The translations under genes were made by a program, and so were the position numbers. The notes beneath the pieces are model-generated. The model was not told the origin of the DNA. It did not search any database and saw nothing but the letters and a program-made list of their open reading frames with translations. A stretch of 64,000 bases of DNA from Trachythela sp. YZ-2020 (lineage: Eukaryota > Cnidaria > Anthozoa > Malacalcyonacea > Clavulariidae): contig JADLSH010000369.1 of the NCBI GenBank assembly GCA_016169945.1, positions 4,092,001 to 4,156,000 on the forward strand. The letters run 5' to 3'. Of this stretch, positions 1 through 10,890 are shown one piece after another (position 1 is the stretch's first letter; every line of letters begins with the position of its first letter).

Positions 1-587
1 CCTTATCTTTATCATCGAGCGAGCTTAGCACCAAATAGAGCGAGCATTGCTCCAAATCGAGCGAGCTTAGCTCCAAATCGAGCTATTAGTCATTAGTCAT
101 TAGTCATAAGTCATAAGTCATAAGTCATTAGTCATTAGTCATAAGTCATAAGTCATAAGTCATTAGTCATAAGTCATAAGTCATAAGTCATAAGTCATAA
201 GTCATAAGTCATAAGTCATAAGTCATAAGTCATAAGTCATAAGTCATAAGTCATAAGTCATAAGTCATAAGTCATAAGTCATAAGTCATAAGTCATAAGT
301 CATAAGTCATAAGTCATAAGTCATAAGTCATAAGTCATAAGTCATAAGTCATAAGTCATAAGTCATAAGTCATAAGTCATAAGTCATAAGTCATAAGTCA
401 TAAGTCATAAGTCATAAGTCATAAGTCATAAGTCATAAGTCATAAGTCATAGAAATTGGATTAGTTAACAAGTATATCCGCCTAGTCTATAACTATGACT
501 ATAATCGCTCGATTTGGAGCTAAGCTCGCTCGATTTGGAGCAATGCTCGCTCGATTTGGAGAAGCTCGTTCGATGATAAAGATAAGG
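1..587. repeat. Inverted repeat arms flanking a satellite
   Basis: Positions 1-83 and 507-587 are reverse complements apart from a few changes and a 2-base indel. Both consist of repeats of a CTCGATTTGGAGC-like unit with GCTCGCTCG. The left arm starts with the complement of the GATAAAG repeat that follows the right arm, so the symmetry probably extends left of the window. The enclosed 420 bp are mainly the heptamer satellite. This could be a foldback element or an inverted duplication inside a satellite block. Confidence 0.85.
84..451. repeat. (TCATAAG)n heptamer satellite
   Basis: About 50 tandem copies of the 7-bp unit TCATAAG, with a few TCATTAG variants confined to the left end. The right part is essentially perfect, which suggests recent expansion. 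No gene. Confidence 0.97.
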
Positions 588-762
588 AAGATAAAGATAA
601 GGAAGATAAAGATAAGGAAGATAAAGATAAGGAAGATAAGGAAGACAAAGATAAGGAAGATAAAGATAAGGAAGATAAAGATAAGGAAGATAAAGATAAG
701 GAAGATAAGGAAGATAAAGATAAGGAAGATAAAGATAAGGAAGATAAAGATAGGGAAGATAA
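573..762. repeat. (GATAAGGAAGATAAA)n minisatellite
   Basis: Tandem 15-bp units of GATAAAGATAAGGAA type, with occasional 9-bp short units. All three frames lack stops over much of it, so it produces a spurious lysine/arginine-rich ORF. Confidence 0.95.
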
Positions 763-1869
763 GTCAGCTCGGAGGTATTTTTACTAGGCTCGGGGATATA
801 TACTAAGCTTGGCTCGGGCCTATCCTTATATGTTAGAGCTCGGCTCGGGCCTATCCTTACGTCTTAGAGCTCGGCTCGAAGCTAAGCTCGCTCTATATGG
901 AGGTTGGCTCGCTCGATATGAAGCTAACATCGCTCGATATTCAATTATTCAATTTTAGGATTCAATGATTCACTCTTAGGATTTGGAGTTTAAGAATAAT
1001 ACGTTCTTAGAAGCAGATTCAGAGCAGACCTTATTTACTTTGTTAAAAATATATTTAATATTGGGTAGATTTCAGATTGGAGACCTTGAAGATTTAGCAA
1101 TTGCAACATTATCCCCCGAAGACAGACAAAAAAAATATGAGAACTCTTTAAAGATACAAAAGACACCTAAACGATATGCTCTTAGGCGCAGACCTTACTA
1201 ACGCTGTGAAAGAAATTATAATCAATAAATGTGTTTTAAAAATTAATTCTGTGTGTGTTGTATGTACATTGTACAATATTTCCCCGTCCTATAATAATAT
1301 ATTCTAAATTTATTCAAATTTTTAAGCTAGAAAATCTTAATTGCCCGTAATTACCTAACAAGCGCTAAATGTTTATATACAATGTTTGTATATGCTTGTA
1401 AATCTCGCTTAAAAATCACTGCTTTTCCCACTCTGCTACATCTAAAACGCTTGAAACTTTGTAAGGTTTAAATCCCTGTAAGAACTATGTTTATACAATC
1501 GCTTGGCAAACATATATTTGTATTGCTCTATAAGACCTAAACAACGCTTACTATGCCGACAAACTTTAAGATCTTCTCGTTTTAGAAAGCTATATTTCTG
1601 CTTGTTATTACTTCGCATAAGGCAATAATATTTTACTAGGTTAAGCGTCGCTATATTAGTTGTCTAAGCCGTTTCGTATAAGGTGACACTAGATATTAGA
1701 ATATATTTACTCGTTGTCGAAACGGACTGTGTTTGGAACACAACGCTTGGCAAAATATATAGAAACGTCTAGCTATTGTGATAAAAAGCGTCAGGATTAA
1801 CTCTTTTTGTGACGAAAATGCTGAGCTCAGCTTAATGACTGTTTTGCCCAAACTCGCCTTGCATGTCAT
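763..1869. other. AT-rich stretch without a recognisable gene
   Basis: It begins with two tandem copies of a roughly 30-bp unit containing GCTCGGCTCGGGCC (about 808-880). A 72-codon open frame at 983-1201 (plus) reads MEFKNNTFLEADSE... and resembles nothing I recognise; chance cannot be excluded. The rest has no coding signal. Confidence 0.6.
1362..1490. repeat. Dispersed repeat, copy 1 (copy 2 at 12800-12975)
   Basis: Shares long blocks with 12800-12975 in the same orientation, including TTTATATACAATGTTTGTAT-like, CGCTTGAAACTTTGTAAGG and GAGAACTATG-like segments. No terminal repeats or coding potential were seen, so the family is unassigned. Confidence 0.75.
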
Positions 1870-2002
1870 TATGTTAATGAATTTTTAATGATGTTGCTCC
1901 CCCTGCTTCACATCCCCCCTGTTAATGACGCTGCTCTCCCCTGTATGTTAATGTACCATATGCTAATGATGTTTGAATTTTTAATGATGTGCCCCTCCTT
2001 GC
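1870..2002. repeat. Tandem-repeat target site of the gypsy element, left side
   Basis: A roughly 110-bp unit containing TGTTAATGACGCTGCT and TTGAATTTTTAATGATGTG recurs just right of the element at 8051-8165, with a further partial copy at 1870-1900. The gypsy element therefore inserted into a short tandem array. The last five bases here (1998-2002, CTTGC) are the left target-site duplication. Confidence 0.8.
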
Positions 2003-2087
2003 TGAAATGTTGACATGTTAATATTAGTCACGTGATATACTGCAGTCACGTGTCAGAGAGACAAGTGCTCGAGGACACGGTTGGAGA
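2003..2087 (+). repeat. Left gypsy LTR, first part
   Basis: Bases 1-85 of the LTR, aligning with 7879-7962 apart from a few substitutions. It contains two CACGTG palindromes. The LTR resumes at 6512. Confidence 0.92.
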
Positions 2088-2316
2088 TTGCTTTAATGCT
2101 TTAATGAATTACTCCTAAAACAGTATTAAACTATACTAGGAGGATTTAACTAATTAACATATATAATTATGTATATATTAAAATGTAGAATATATTTACT
2201 GCTATATAAAAATAATTTTCTAATTGAACAAAGAAAGAAACAAAACACAACAACAACAACAATATGACAACAACAACAGTAAGAATAACAAAATATAAAC
2301 ACAAAACATTAGTAAG

Positions 2317-5300
2317 TTAAACTGTGAAAGACTTGATTGAAGACATAGCGATAGTCTTGAAACTTGGGATACTTGATTTAAAGGAGGGATTAAATGGGAT
2401 ATGATTCCATATGATGACTGTTCTTGGATAAAAAGAATTTTTGTACACGTTGGTACTGCTTTGGATTTGGCGGAATGGAGAGGTATTAGGAAGCCTTGAT
2501 GCTCTATTTAAAGGAGACACTTCGTCAGGAAGATTAATTCCAACAAGGCCTTGATGGATCTTGAAGAACATGGTGGCTTGATGCAGTAATCTGCGCTGTT
2601 CGAGGGAATCCCAACCCAGATGGTCGATCAAAGGAGTAACGTGGCTAATTCTAGAATAGTCATTAAAAACGAATCTAGCAGCTCGACGTTGGATCATTTC
2701 GATTTTATCTATGTTCCTCTTGGTATAGGGGTTCCACACTGAGCAGCCATATTCAAGTTTTGGCCGAACAAGACTGGTGTAAGCTCTTGACTTGACGTCA
2801 ATGCTACATTCGCCAAGGATTCTTCTAAGTAGGCCAAGAGTACTATTTGCCTTATTGCAAATGTTATCGCAAAGTTTATTCCAGTTTAAGTTATGGTTTA
2901 TAGTAATGCCCAAATATTTCGTTGAGGATACTCTGGTAATAATTTGATTATTGAGATTATAATTAAAGTTTAGAGGCGCACGTTTATTTGTAACTCCCAA
3001 GTGGTAGCATTTAGAGAAATTAAAATTTAGTTGCCATTTGTTAGCCCAACTATTTAGTTTATTGAGATCCTCTTGTAGGGTGACTTGATCCTGGTAGTCG
3101 TTAATTTCCCTATAAACGATGGCGTCGTCCGCGAATAAACGAATTTCAGATTTGATGTTCTCAGAAATGTCATTTATATAAAGAAGAAAAAGAACGGGTG
3201 CGAGAATTGTTCCTTGACGCACTCCAGATATGACAGGTTTTGGTTTAACAGAAACAACTTGAGAACGGTTAGAGAGAAAAGCCTTGATCCAATTAGCAGT
3301 ACGTCCTCTAATACCGTAATAATCAATTTTGGACATTAGGCGAAGATGTGGGACGGAGTCAAAGGCTTTACTGAAGTCTAGAAAAATAGCATCGGTTTGT
3401 TTCTTTTGGTTTATACTTTTTGCCCAATCGTTGATTGCGGTAATTAGTTGAGTCTCACAGGAAAACAATTTTCGGAAGCCATGCTGTTTATCAATTAAAA
3501 TATCATGATATGCTAAATGCTTAGCAGTATGACTAAGAATGATATGTTCCATGACCTTGCAACACAGGCATGTTAGAGAGATAGGACGATAGTTGGCTGG
3601 GCTGGATCTTATATCTTTTTTAAATACAGCGGAGACAAGGGCCTTAGACCAGTCAGATGGAAGTGTACCAGTATCATACGACTGTTGAAATATATAACAA
3701 AGCCAGTGTGAGATCGATGATGCAAGTTCTTTGAGGATTCTAGCTGGGATTTCGTCGGGACCACAAGCCTTACTAGGGTTAAGTTCAGAGAGTTGCTTGG
3801 CTACACCTTGAGAGTTGATAATTAGGTCTGAAATGGAAGTATATGGAGATTGATCTTTAGTTGGAATTGGAGCGTTCTCTTGGGTAAATACTGAATAAAA
3901 TTGAGAGTTCAGGGCATCAGCTTTCGATTTATCAGAAACACATAATCTGTCGTTGTATTTTAAGGGAGGTATGCCGGAGCTTTCAGATTTACTTGTGCGG
4001 ACATATGACCAGAATTTTTTGGGATTAGAGTCTAAAATTGTACCAATAACATCATTCAGATAACTGCTATGTGATTGTTTGACAAGGCGGGAGACTAAAT
4101 TGCGTTATTTTGTGAATTCATCCCAGTGTTTTGGTTTATGTGATTTGATAGCTTTTTTATGTAGGCGATCTTTTAGTCGCATATGGCGTTTGATAGAAGA
4201 TGTAATCCATGGAAGTTTATACTTAGGCGTAGATTTCTTATGGGGGATGTAATTCTGAATGCCTTCTGAGAGAGTTGACTTGAATTTTAACCAGTTTTCT
4301 GACACAGAGTTATGATGAGGATTAGAGAGGAAAAAGTTTTCGGATGCATGTAGCATAAATTCATTGAAGCCAGTGAAATCTGCTTTCTTATAGATGTAAA
4401 CTTTGTGAGGAGGTTTGAATGATCTAGTTGCCGCAACGTCAATGTTAAAAAGGACTGCCAGATGATCACTGATGCCTGATGTAGTGGAAACGTTGGAGAT
4501 ATTATTAGGGAAGGATGATAATAATAGATCCAAGGTTTTGTTAGAAGCTGGACGAGTAGGTGATGTAACGTGTTGGTTTAAGGAGTAGTCGTCAAGTGTC
4601 TGGAGAAGTTTTTGATGTTGATATGAGTTGTTTTGACTTACTATTTGTGGTGTTTCAGATTTCCAGTTTATATCTCCAAGGTTAAAATCACCGCCTAAGA
4701 TGATATTTGGGTGGTTATTGGTGGAATCAAATACACAGTTTATAGATTTGTTGAGCTCATCGAGAGCTACGGAAGAGGAGTTTGGAGGTCTGTAATAAGA
4801 AGCCAAGTATAATTTCTTAGAGTTACTGAATTTGACGGAAGACCAAATAATTTCGCAGTTGGTGTCAAAATTTAGGCATTCTTCAGATACTATATCGGAC
4901 TTAATTGCGTGGAAGACACCACCACCGTTCGCATTCCTGTCTTTTCTGTAGACTGTGTAGTTGGATGGAAACACAGAGTAAGTCGGTATATCATTGTGTA
5001 GCTTAGATTCAGTGCCCAATACAATATCAGGGTTATGTAAGTCAAGTAGAGCTTGAAATTCTGTGAAACGGGACGGGCCTTTTAATCCGTTGCAATTGAT
5101 GATCATTCCTTTTAGGTGTCGTTTCGTTTTAGGTTGTTTAGGTTTGTGTATTGGATTGACAAATGCACGCGATGGAGTTGAAGTGAATATAGTGTTAGAA
5201 TTTGGAAGGGGAGTAGATACTGATTGATCATCAAGGGCGTTGAATGAGTTTGAAAATAATGATGGTGATTTGAGCTGACTACTCAACAGGGATGTAGAAA

Positions 5301-5808
5301 AATTGGGGTCGTTGCATTGATTACAAATCCATATACAGGAGGAGTTGGACAGAGATTTTGTTGTATTTAGGTTTACACTGCAACAGTTTGTATGATACCA
5401 AGCTGCGCAGACTTCGCACTGGATAGACTTATCGGTGGATTTAATTGTTTTTGAGCATAGTTGACAAGGATACTTCATTATTGGACCAGGGTTGATTTGG
5501 ATATCACCACATGAAAGGAGAATAGAGAATAGAAAGCCAAGTTGATTATGACTTTTCCCGATAATGATAGACTTACGGAATCTGGTTGTGGAGAATGTTG
5601 CAAGAACTGCTTCAAACCCAACAGGTATTGATTCACAGTACGCGATGGGGTGGTTGAGGCCAAAACCCGGTACATTGAAGGTGAGAACAGGGTTTACATT
5701 GAGATGATGGTAAAATATGGATGCGAAAATTAATAGAACAGTTGGGGCTATGAGAGCTGTCCTCGCCATAACCATATACAGAACCTTGGGAAAATCCAGA
5801 GAATACAA
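2317..5808 (-). pseudogene. LINE ORF: PHD-like finger, APE endonuclease and reverse transcriptase; one stop codon
   Basis: A single 1164-codon frame, open throughout except for one TAA at 4105-4107 just after the endonuclease. From the N-terminus: a hydrophobic segment (about residues 18-33), the 2A-like motif GDIQINPGP (101-109), a PHD-like zinc finger with CQLC, CEVC, H-x2-C and CNQC (115-165), and an APE-type endonuclease (about 234-470; INCNG, GTESKL, YYRPPN, GGDFNL, SDH). Then comes the reverse transcriptase with GPDEIPARIL, NYRPISLT, FLDFSKAFDSV, SGVRQGTILAPVLF and the catalytic FADDA. The function is target-primed reverse transcription of its own RNA. The stop could have arisen recently. 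Confidence 0.92.
5482..5508 (-). other. 2A-like ribosome-skipping motif in the LINE ORF
   Basis: The codons read GDIQINPGP, matching the 2A consensus D(V/I)ExNPGP except that the conserved Glu is Gln. 2A motifs make the ribosome skip the Gly-Pro bond, here between residues 108 and 109. That would release an N-terminal peptide of about 108 residues, with a hydrophobic stretch, from the zinc finger-endonuclease-RT protein. 2A-like sequences near the N-terminus are known in some CR1/L2-type LINEs. Activity with Gln is not established here. Confidence 0.7.
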
Positions 5809-6511
5809 TAAGGAAACTCCGAGATTTTGTTTTGAAATTCGAACCAGGTCAAAGGGTCACGACGTACAAACAATTATCAAATTGAACTTCGAAGACGATA
5901 GGAGTGTAATGTACAATAATTCACGATTAACGCCACCCAAGACAAGATAAAATGAATACCAAATTGAAAGAATAAGTCACCAAAAATGACAGCCAGCGAG
6001 GAAAATTAAGATAGACCAGCAAATAATATGCGAAAGTGAATATGTTTGTTGCCAAGGAAACTTGATATTGTCGCCGCGAAAAATTTAAAATCTAACCCTG
6101 ACCAACGGTCAAAATGGTAAAATTCTGTTTATTTAAATTGAATTAACCATAGATCATCAAATCTTTATAGAACTTCCATACGTTATGTCGTAATCCACAA
6201 AGAGAGAATACAGGCAGTAAAATATGTAGACAGACAGATGTTTTGTAGCCGAAACCAGTAAAGCACAGTTCGTACGTATATTGAGAGACACGAGACAATG
6301 ATCAAGCACGACGATAATGAAAATCCAAAATATAGTGAGACCAACAGAATTTTATAATAAAATTAACACAAGCAGATGAAGCACATCTTTAAATGTAATT
6401 TAATTCCAAATTTGCTTTATTTATTGAAGATTTGACTTATTTAGAGGTTGAATTAATCAGAGATTAAACCAGTCTAACCAGACGATTTTTGACGTAATAT
6501 AATATCAAATT
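5809..6511 (-). other. LINE 5' leader
   Basis: About 700 bp with no long ORF on the LINE strand, between the gypsy LTR junction at 6512 and the LINE start codon. It presumably holds the internal promoter. I could not identify motifs. Confidence 0.6.
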
Positions 6512-6599
6512 AGGTTATAAAAGTACAAACGGTACAATATTGTTAAGAGTTAAAGTCAGTTAATAAAAGCATTTATATAGTCTATGGACAGACATTACA
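6512..6599 (+). repeat. Left gypsy LTR, second part
   Basis: The remainder of the interrupted LTR (GGTTATAAAAG...GACATTACA), aligning with 7962-8050. The TATAAAAG at 6515 is a candidate TATA box for the element. Confidence 0.92.
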
Positions 6600-6616
6600 T
6601 TGGCGACGAGGTAAAA
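6600..6616 (+). promoter_or_regulatory. Primer-binding-site region of the gypsy element
   Basis: Directly after the LTR end lies TTGGCGACGAGG, the position and TGGCGAC type expected for the minus-strand primer site of animal gypsy elements. The matching tRNA was not assigned. Confidence 0.55.
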
Positions 6617-6694
6617 GAAAATAGCTATCGTTTGTACATATCAAAACGATTTTGCAACTGCTAGTCTACGAGTATAAAATTCATCGTTTATAGT

Positions 6695-7786
6695 ATGGCG
6701 AGTGGCAGAATTGATTTAACTCCAATGGCGCCATTTGATCCTCTGGCAGATCCAAGTTCGATCAGTCAGCGATGGAAAACATGGAAACGACGTTTTCAAA
6801 CATATCTGGTTGCTTTAAACATAACGGAAAAGAAACAACAGCGAGCTCTCTTATTGTATCAAGCTGGCCAGGAAACTCAAGATATTTTTGACACCCTTGC
6901 TGAAACTGGCTCGTATCTCTTAGTGGTGATTGACGCATATTCGCGATTTCCAGAAGTCGAAATTGTAAGCTCGACGTCGGCTAAATAAACAATACTGAAG
7001 CTTGAGCGAATTTTTGCCACACATGGAATCCCCAAAGTGCTAAAGAGCGATAACGGCCCCCCGTTTCAGAGCCATGAGTTTAGCGTGTACTTAAAAGAAC
7101 TGGGAATTAAGCATAAACCAAGCTCGCCATTATGGCCCCGAGGAAACGGACAAGCTGAAAACTTTATGAAACCACTTGTAAAAGCTGTGAAGTCGGCCCA
7201 CCATGAAAACAAGGACTGGAAACGTGAAATGTTCAAATTTTTGCTCAACTACAGAGCCACCCCACATGTGACCACTGGCAAGTCACCGGCTGAGTTGCTA
7301 TACAACCGCAAGATTCAAACAAAATTACCTCAAGTTACAGTTGAAAGCAAGTCCCATGTTCATCAGGAGGTGAAGGAAAGGGACGAAAGGTTGAAAAAGA
7401 ACCAAAAGGACTATGCTGATGTGAAAAGAAGAGTTCAGAGTGCGGACATTCAGAAAAGGGACTTAGTTTTAGTACGTCAACCCAAGTCAAATAAAATGTC
7501 CACAAAATATGATCCAATACCATATGAAGTCACCCATCGCCGTGGAAACAGGATCACAGCAATCAGGAAGGGGAAATATATAACTCGCAACATTTCGTTC
7601 TTTAAAAAGTTTCACTCCAAACGAGGCAGATCTTTGGATTTAAATGATATAATGGATGAAGATGATTATTCCTCGGATTCAGATGTTAGTGAAGAGAATG
7701 ATGGTCTGGGAGGGCATGATGGTCCAAGATATCCAGCACGGGATAGACCGCGGATCAACAGATATGGGAATAACATTTATGATTGA
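6695..7786 (+). pseudogene. gag-integrase remnant of the gypsy element
   Basis: The frame starts MASGRIDLTPMAPFDPL and gives about 75 residues typical of a gag N-terminus (SISQRWKTWKRRFQTYL). It then passes without transition into the integrase core (LLVVIDAYSRFPEVE). A TAA at 6986-6988 interrupts it, and the same frame continues through KSDNGPPF, GNGQAEN, NYRATPH and a basic C-terminal domain to 7786. About 3 kb of gag-pol must have been removed by an internal deletion that kept frame. The first catalytic Asp, the KSDNG Asp and the AEN Glu of the integrase are all present. Confidence 0.88.
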
Positions 7787-7865
7787 CCTGGACTAAGACA
7801 GATAAGATACACTTTAAACATTATATTAATATTGTTTGTTCTAGTTTAGTAGAGTTTATATTTAA

Positions 7866-7878
7866 AGCATGGGAGGGG
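7866..7878 (+). promoter_or_regulatory. Polypurine tract of the gypsy element
   Basis: GCATGGGAGGGG-type purine-rich run ending just before the right LTR, as expected for the plus-strand primer. Confidence 0.65.
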
Positions 7879-8050
7879 TGAAATGTTGACATATTAATAT
7901 TAGTCACGTGATATACTGTAGTCACGTGTCAGAGAGACATGTGCTCGAGGACACGGTTGGAGAGGTTATAAAAGTATAAACGGTACAATATTGTTAAGAG
8001 TTAAAGTCAGTTAATAAAAGCATTTATATAGTCTATGGACAGACATTACA
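7879..8050 (+). repeat. Right gypsy LTR
   Basis: Intact 172-bp LTR from TGAAATG to ATTACA, followed by the target-site duplication CTTGC at 8051-8055. It shows what the left LTR looked like before the LINE insertion. Confidence 0.93.
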
Positions 8051-8180
8051 CTTGCTCCCCCCTGTTAATGACGCTGCTTCCCCCCGTGTATGTTAATGTA
8101 CCATTTGCTAATGATGTTTGAATTTTTAATGATGTGCTCCCCCCTTTGATCCTCCTTGCTCCCCCCTAAAAATAAGGGTT
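8051..8180. repeat. Tandem-repeat target site, right side
   Basis: Copy of the C-rich repeat seen left of the gypsy element (TGTTAATGACGCTGCT and TTGAATTTTTAATGATGTG), followed by more CTCCTTGCTCCCCCC. Confidence 0.8.
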
Positions 8181-8203
8181 GATCGGCCCCTATATTACTA
8201 CTT

Positions 8204-9262
8204 TGCGTAGAGCTCAAAAAGCCTAAGAGTAAACCGCTGTTGATTTCAACATGGTATAGAGCACCTAACTCCAGCTGTAGGTTATTAAACGATTTCGAGC
8301 AATTCTTAAAACAACTTGACGATGAAAATAAAGAAATTATCATAACTGGAGACCTTCTTGAGCAGACTAAAAGTCTACCTACTTCTAAATTGCTTAACTT
8401 AATTGATATTTTCCAGCTGCAACAACATATACAATCTCCTACGAGAATTACTCATACAACATCATCGTTAATTGATGTTATTCTCACCTATTCTGGCGAT
8501 AACAAGACATTAGATGCAGGAGTCATACAGTTTGGTATTTGTGATCATAGTCTTGTTTATCTGTGCCGAAAGCTCAGCATCCCTAAGGCGCCACCAAAAA
8601 TCGTTTTTACTAGGCAATACAAAAATTACAACGATAGCCAGTTTAACGGTGACTTAAACGAGATTTTTAATTTAGCTATGGGTACGTCTATAAGTATATG
8701 AATATAAGCCCTGGTTAACAAACCAGATAAAGCAAATTAGCTATCATAGAGAGTATCTTAAAAGGCAATCGATCAAACTAGGATCTACCATTTATGACAA
8801 GGCCTATAAGAAGTGTAAGAACAAATTAAATAGTCTCATAAAAAAGACTAAGAAGAATATTTTAAAACAAAGTTAAGTAATGCCAAAAATAGCGAAGAAA
8901 GTTGGCAAGCTATTAATAAATCGAACTACACAGATTAAACAATTGAATATCAATGATCGAGTTATAACTGACGATGATAAAATTGCAGACAGTTTCAATG
9001 AATACTTTTCAACAATTGGTTGCGCGTTGTCTGATAAAATTATAGGTAATGATATTGATCCAATGAGCTTCGTGACTCCTGTTCATGACAATTCATTTAA
9101 CTTTACAAGCATTACAAATTTACAATTCAAGAAACAATAGATGCACTAAATCATATTAAATCTAAAAAATCTCCAGGGCTTGACGGAATCAGTATAAGAC
9201 TACTAAAAGATGCAACCAATATCATTGCTGAGCCATTGGTTAACATTTTCAATGTATCTCTT
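8204..9262 (+). pseudogene. LINE fragment: endonuclease end and start of reverse transcriptase
   Basis: Plus-strand remnant starting inside an APE endonuclease (KPKSKPLLISTWYRAPNSS, then ITGDL and ICDHSLVYL). It runs through the linker (NEYFSTIG) to the first RT block (KKSPGLDGISIRLLKDA). At least three frame changes and stops break it (near 8700, 8875 and 9130). It is cut at 9263 by the LTR of the next gypsy element. The product resembles the endonuclease fragment at 57.5 kb, so it is a CR1-type LINE distinct from the minus-strand one at 2-6.5 kb. Confidence 0.85.
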
Positions 9263-9463
9263 TGTAACGAGCCGAGCAAGCACAACACGCAACGTTGTCA
9301 AGATCCAACTTAACTTTATTTTCTTTTACATCCCATATCTATAATCTAGTGAGCTATAATTACATTATCACATTATCACGGATGCAGCTTGCAAAATGAA
9401 GCATACGCCGCTAATTATGGTTGACTTCCTTATTTACACGTTGACACATTCTTATCCGTTACA
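9263..9463 (-). repeat. LTR of second gypsy element (minus strand)
   Basis: On the minus strand it begins TGTAACGGATAAG and ends GGCTCGTTACA, giving the inverted ends TGTAACG/CGTTACA. It is 201 bp long. The purine tract AAAGGAGGAGAATAG (plus 9464-9478) abuts its start, so this is the 3' LTR. The 5' LTR is missing. Confidence 0.85.
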
Positions 9464-9503
9464 CTATTCTCCTCCTTTATGTTCTCGTCCCGAGGACATG
9501 TTT

Positions 9504-10890
9504 CTAATTAAATCCGTATCTCATTGGCTGATTAATATGCTGTCTAAGTCTGGCAGGTCGAGCGCGAGCAATACCGTCAATACCGTCTTGTGGAGGTGTA
9601 ACATCAACCACCGTGAACTCACCTACTTCCCTACTAGGGCAAACCGATTCGCCCTCTTGAAAAGGAATATAACTGTGTTTTAACTGGTCGTGATGAACAA
9701 CCATTTCCTTCCCTCCCTTAGAAACAATTCTATAGTCGACCCCAACCCGTTTTAGAATTCTGTACGGTCCCACCCATCTATTGCCTAACTTCCAGCCTTT
9801 TGGTCTTTTCAACATGACTGTTTCACCCGATTTGAAAGGCCGCCAAGTGTTTGTCGATTGAGTGAGCCTTGCCTGCTTTGCGGATGCTTTTGACAAATGT
9901 TCCTCTGCTATGCGTCTTACATCGTGAAATGCCGACCTAACTGAAACTAAGTATTCACTCTGTGTGGAAGGATTTGTTAGAGGCATTCCTAATTCCAATT
10001 CAACTGGCAACTGAGGTAATTGACCAAAAACTACCTCATAGGGTGAAATGCCTAAAGCGCCATGTCTACTGGTATTATAAGCAAACGTGACTGAATTCAG
10101 CCACAAGTCCCAATCATCTCTTCTATTTGACGCAAAAGCCGAAAGCATAGCCTGAATAGTTCGATTTTGCCGCTCTGTCTGTCCGTCACACTGAGGATGG
10201 TAGCTTGTAGTGCGCGTTTTCGTAATGCCCATAAAATTACATATTTCGTGCAATAAGGTGCTTTCAAAATTTCGACCTTGGTCGGAATGCAGGACTGCTG
10301 GAGGGCCAAACCGAGAAAAAATGCGGCTTACTAGAAGTGGCGCAACTGTGCTGGCTTTTTTATCTGGGGTTGCAAATGCTTCACACCACTTGGTGAAATG
10401 GTCAACAACAACTAGAATGTGTTTGTTCCTACGACTTGTTTCTGGCAATGGTCCCATATAATCCATTGCCAGAAAGTAAAAGGTTGACTAACTGAAATGT
10501 GACCTAATGGAGCTGTGTTGCTGTTAAGTGGAGAGTTCTTTTGGTTGCAAACTTTGCACAACTGAATATGTTTGGTTACTGTTCGCCGGATGCCAGGCCA
10601 ATAAAATCGTGTCCTAACTCGTTCTTCGGTACGAGTGATACCTAAATGATCTCCTAGTGGCCCATCATGCAGTGTTTTGAGGATGTTTGCTTGTAAGCCA
10701 GAGGGTATTAATATAACATGTTGTGGATGAGAGTTGCTACGGTTACCAAGCGCTCTGTACAATATTTAATCATGAAGGAAATATTGGTCATGGTGTCTAA
10801 GCCAACTCTTCAGTGCAGGATCCTCAACTTGTTTTAAATCGTGTACCATCTGTGTAACACGTGCCTCGTGTTTTTCATGCCCCGAGCAAC
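9504..10890 (-). pseudogene. Ty3/gypsy pol remnant: integrase
   Basis: In minus-strand order: the end of the RNase H-integrase linker, the HHCC zinc-binding domain (HLGITRTEERVRTRFYWPG, CKVCNQK), and the integrase core (MDYMGPLP, HSDQGRNFES, DGQTERQNRT). It ends in a GPY-type C-terminal module (NRWVGPYRI) and a stop at 9504. A TAA at 10766-10768 and a one-base frameshift near 10470, just before the core, disrupt it. Upstream of about 10890 the element is lost (no reverse transcriptase). Confidence 0.9.

Larger units (their letters stand above)
2088..6511 (-). mobile_element. CR1-like non-LTR retrotransposon (LINE), near full length
   Basis: A minus-strand LINE of 4.4 kb inserted into the gypsy LTR. 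Read on its own strand it has about 0.7 kb of 5' leader, one long ORF (PHD-like finger, endonuclease, reverse transcriptase), and a 3' end of two copies of the octamer ATTAAAGC instead of a poly(A) tail. No clear target-site duplication surrounds it: the LTR halves join with at most one shared base. Octamer tails and weak or absent duplications are characteristic of the CR1/L2 group. It is younger than the gypsy insertion. Confidence 0.88.
2003..8050 (+). mobile_element. Ty3/gypsy LTR retrotransposon, internally deleted and split by a LINE
   Basis: Two matching 172-bp LTRs (TGAAATGTTGACAT...GACATTACA) bound it, and the 5-bp duplication CTTGC flanks it at 1998-2002 and 8051-8055. The left LTR is interrupted at 2087/6512 by the minus-strand LINE. 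Without the LINE the element is about 1.6 kb. It keeps only the start of gag and the end of the integrase, so protease, reverse transcriptase, RNase H and most of gag are deleted. It cannot move without proteins supplied by another copy. Confidence 0.93.

Noticed and set aside
84..451. CRISPR-like or telomeric repeat
   Set aside because: The heptamer TCATAAG has no spacers and is not a known telomere repeat; a plain satellite.
495..806. 103-codon ORF rich in Lys-Ile-Arg
   Set aside because: It is the translation of the GATAAGGAAGATAAA minisatellite; no coding signal outside the repeat.
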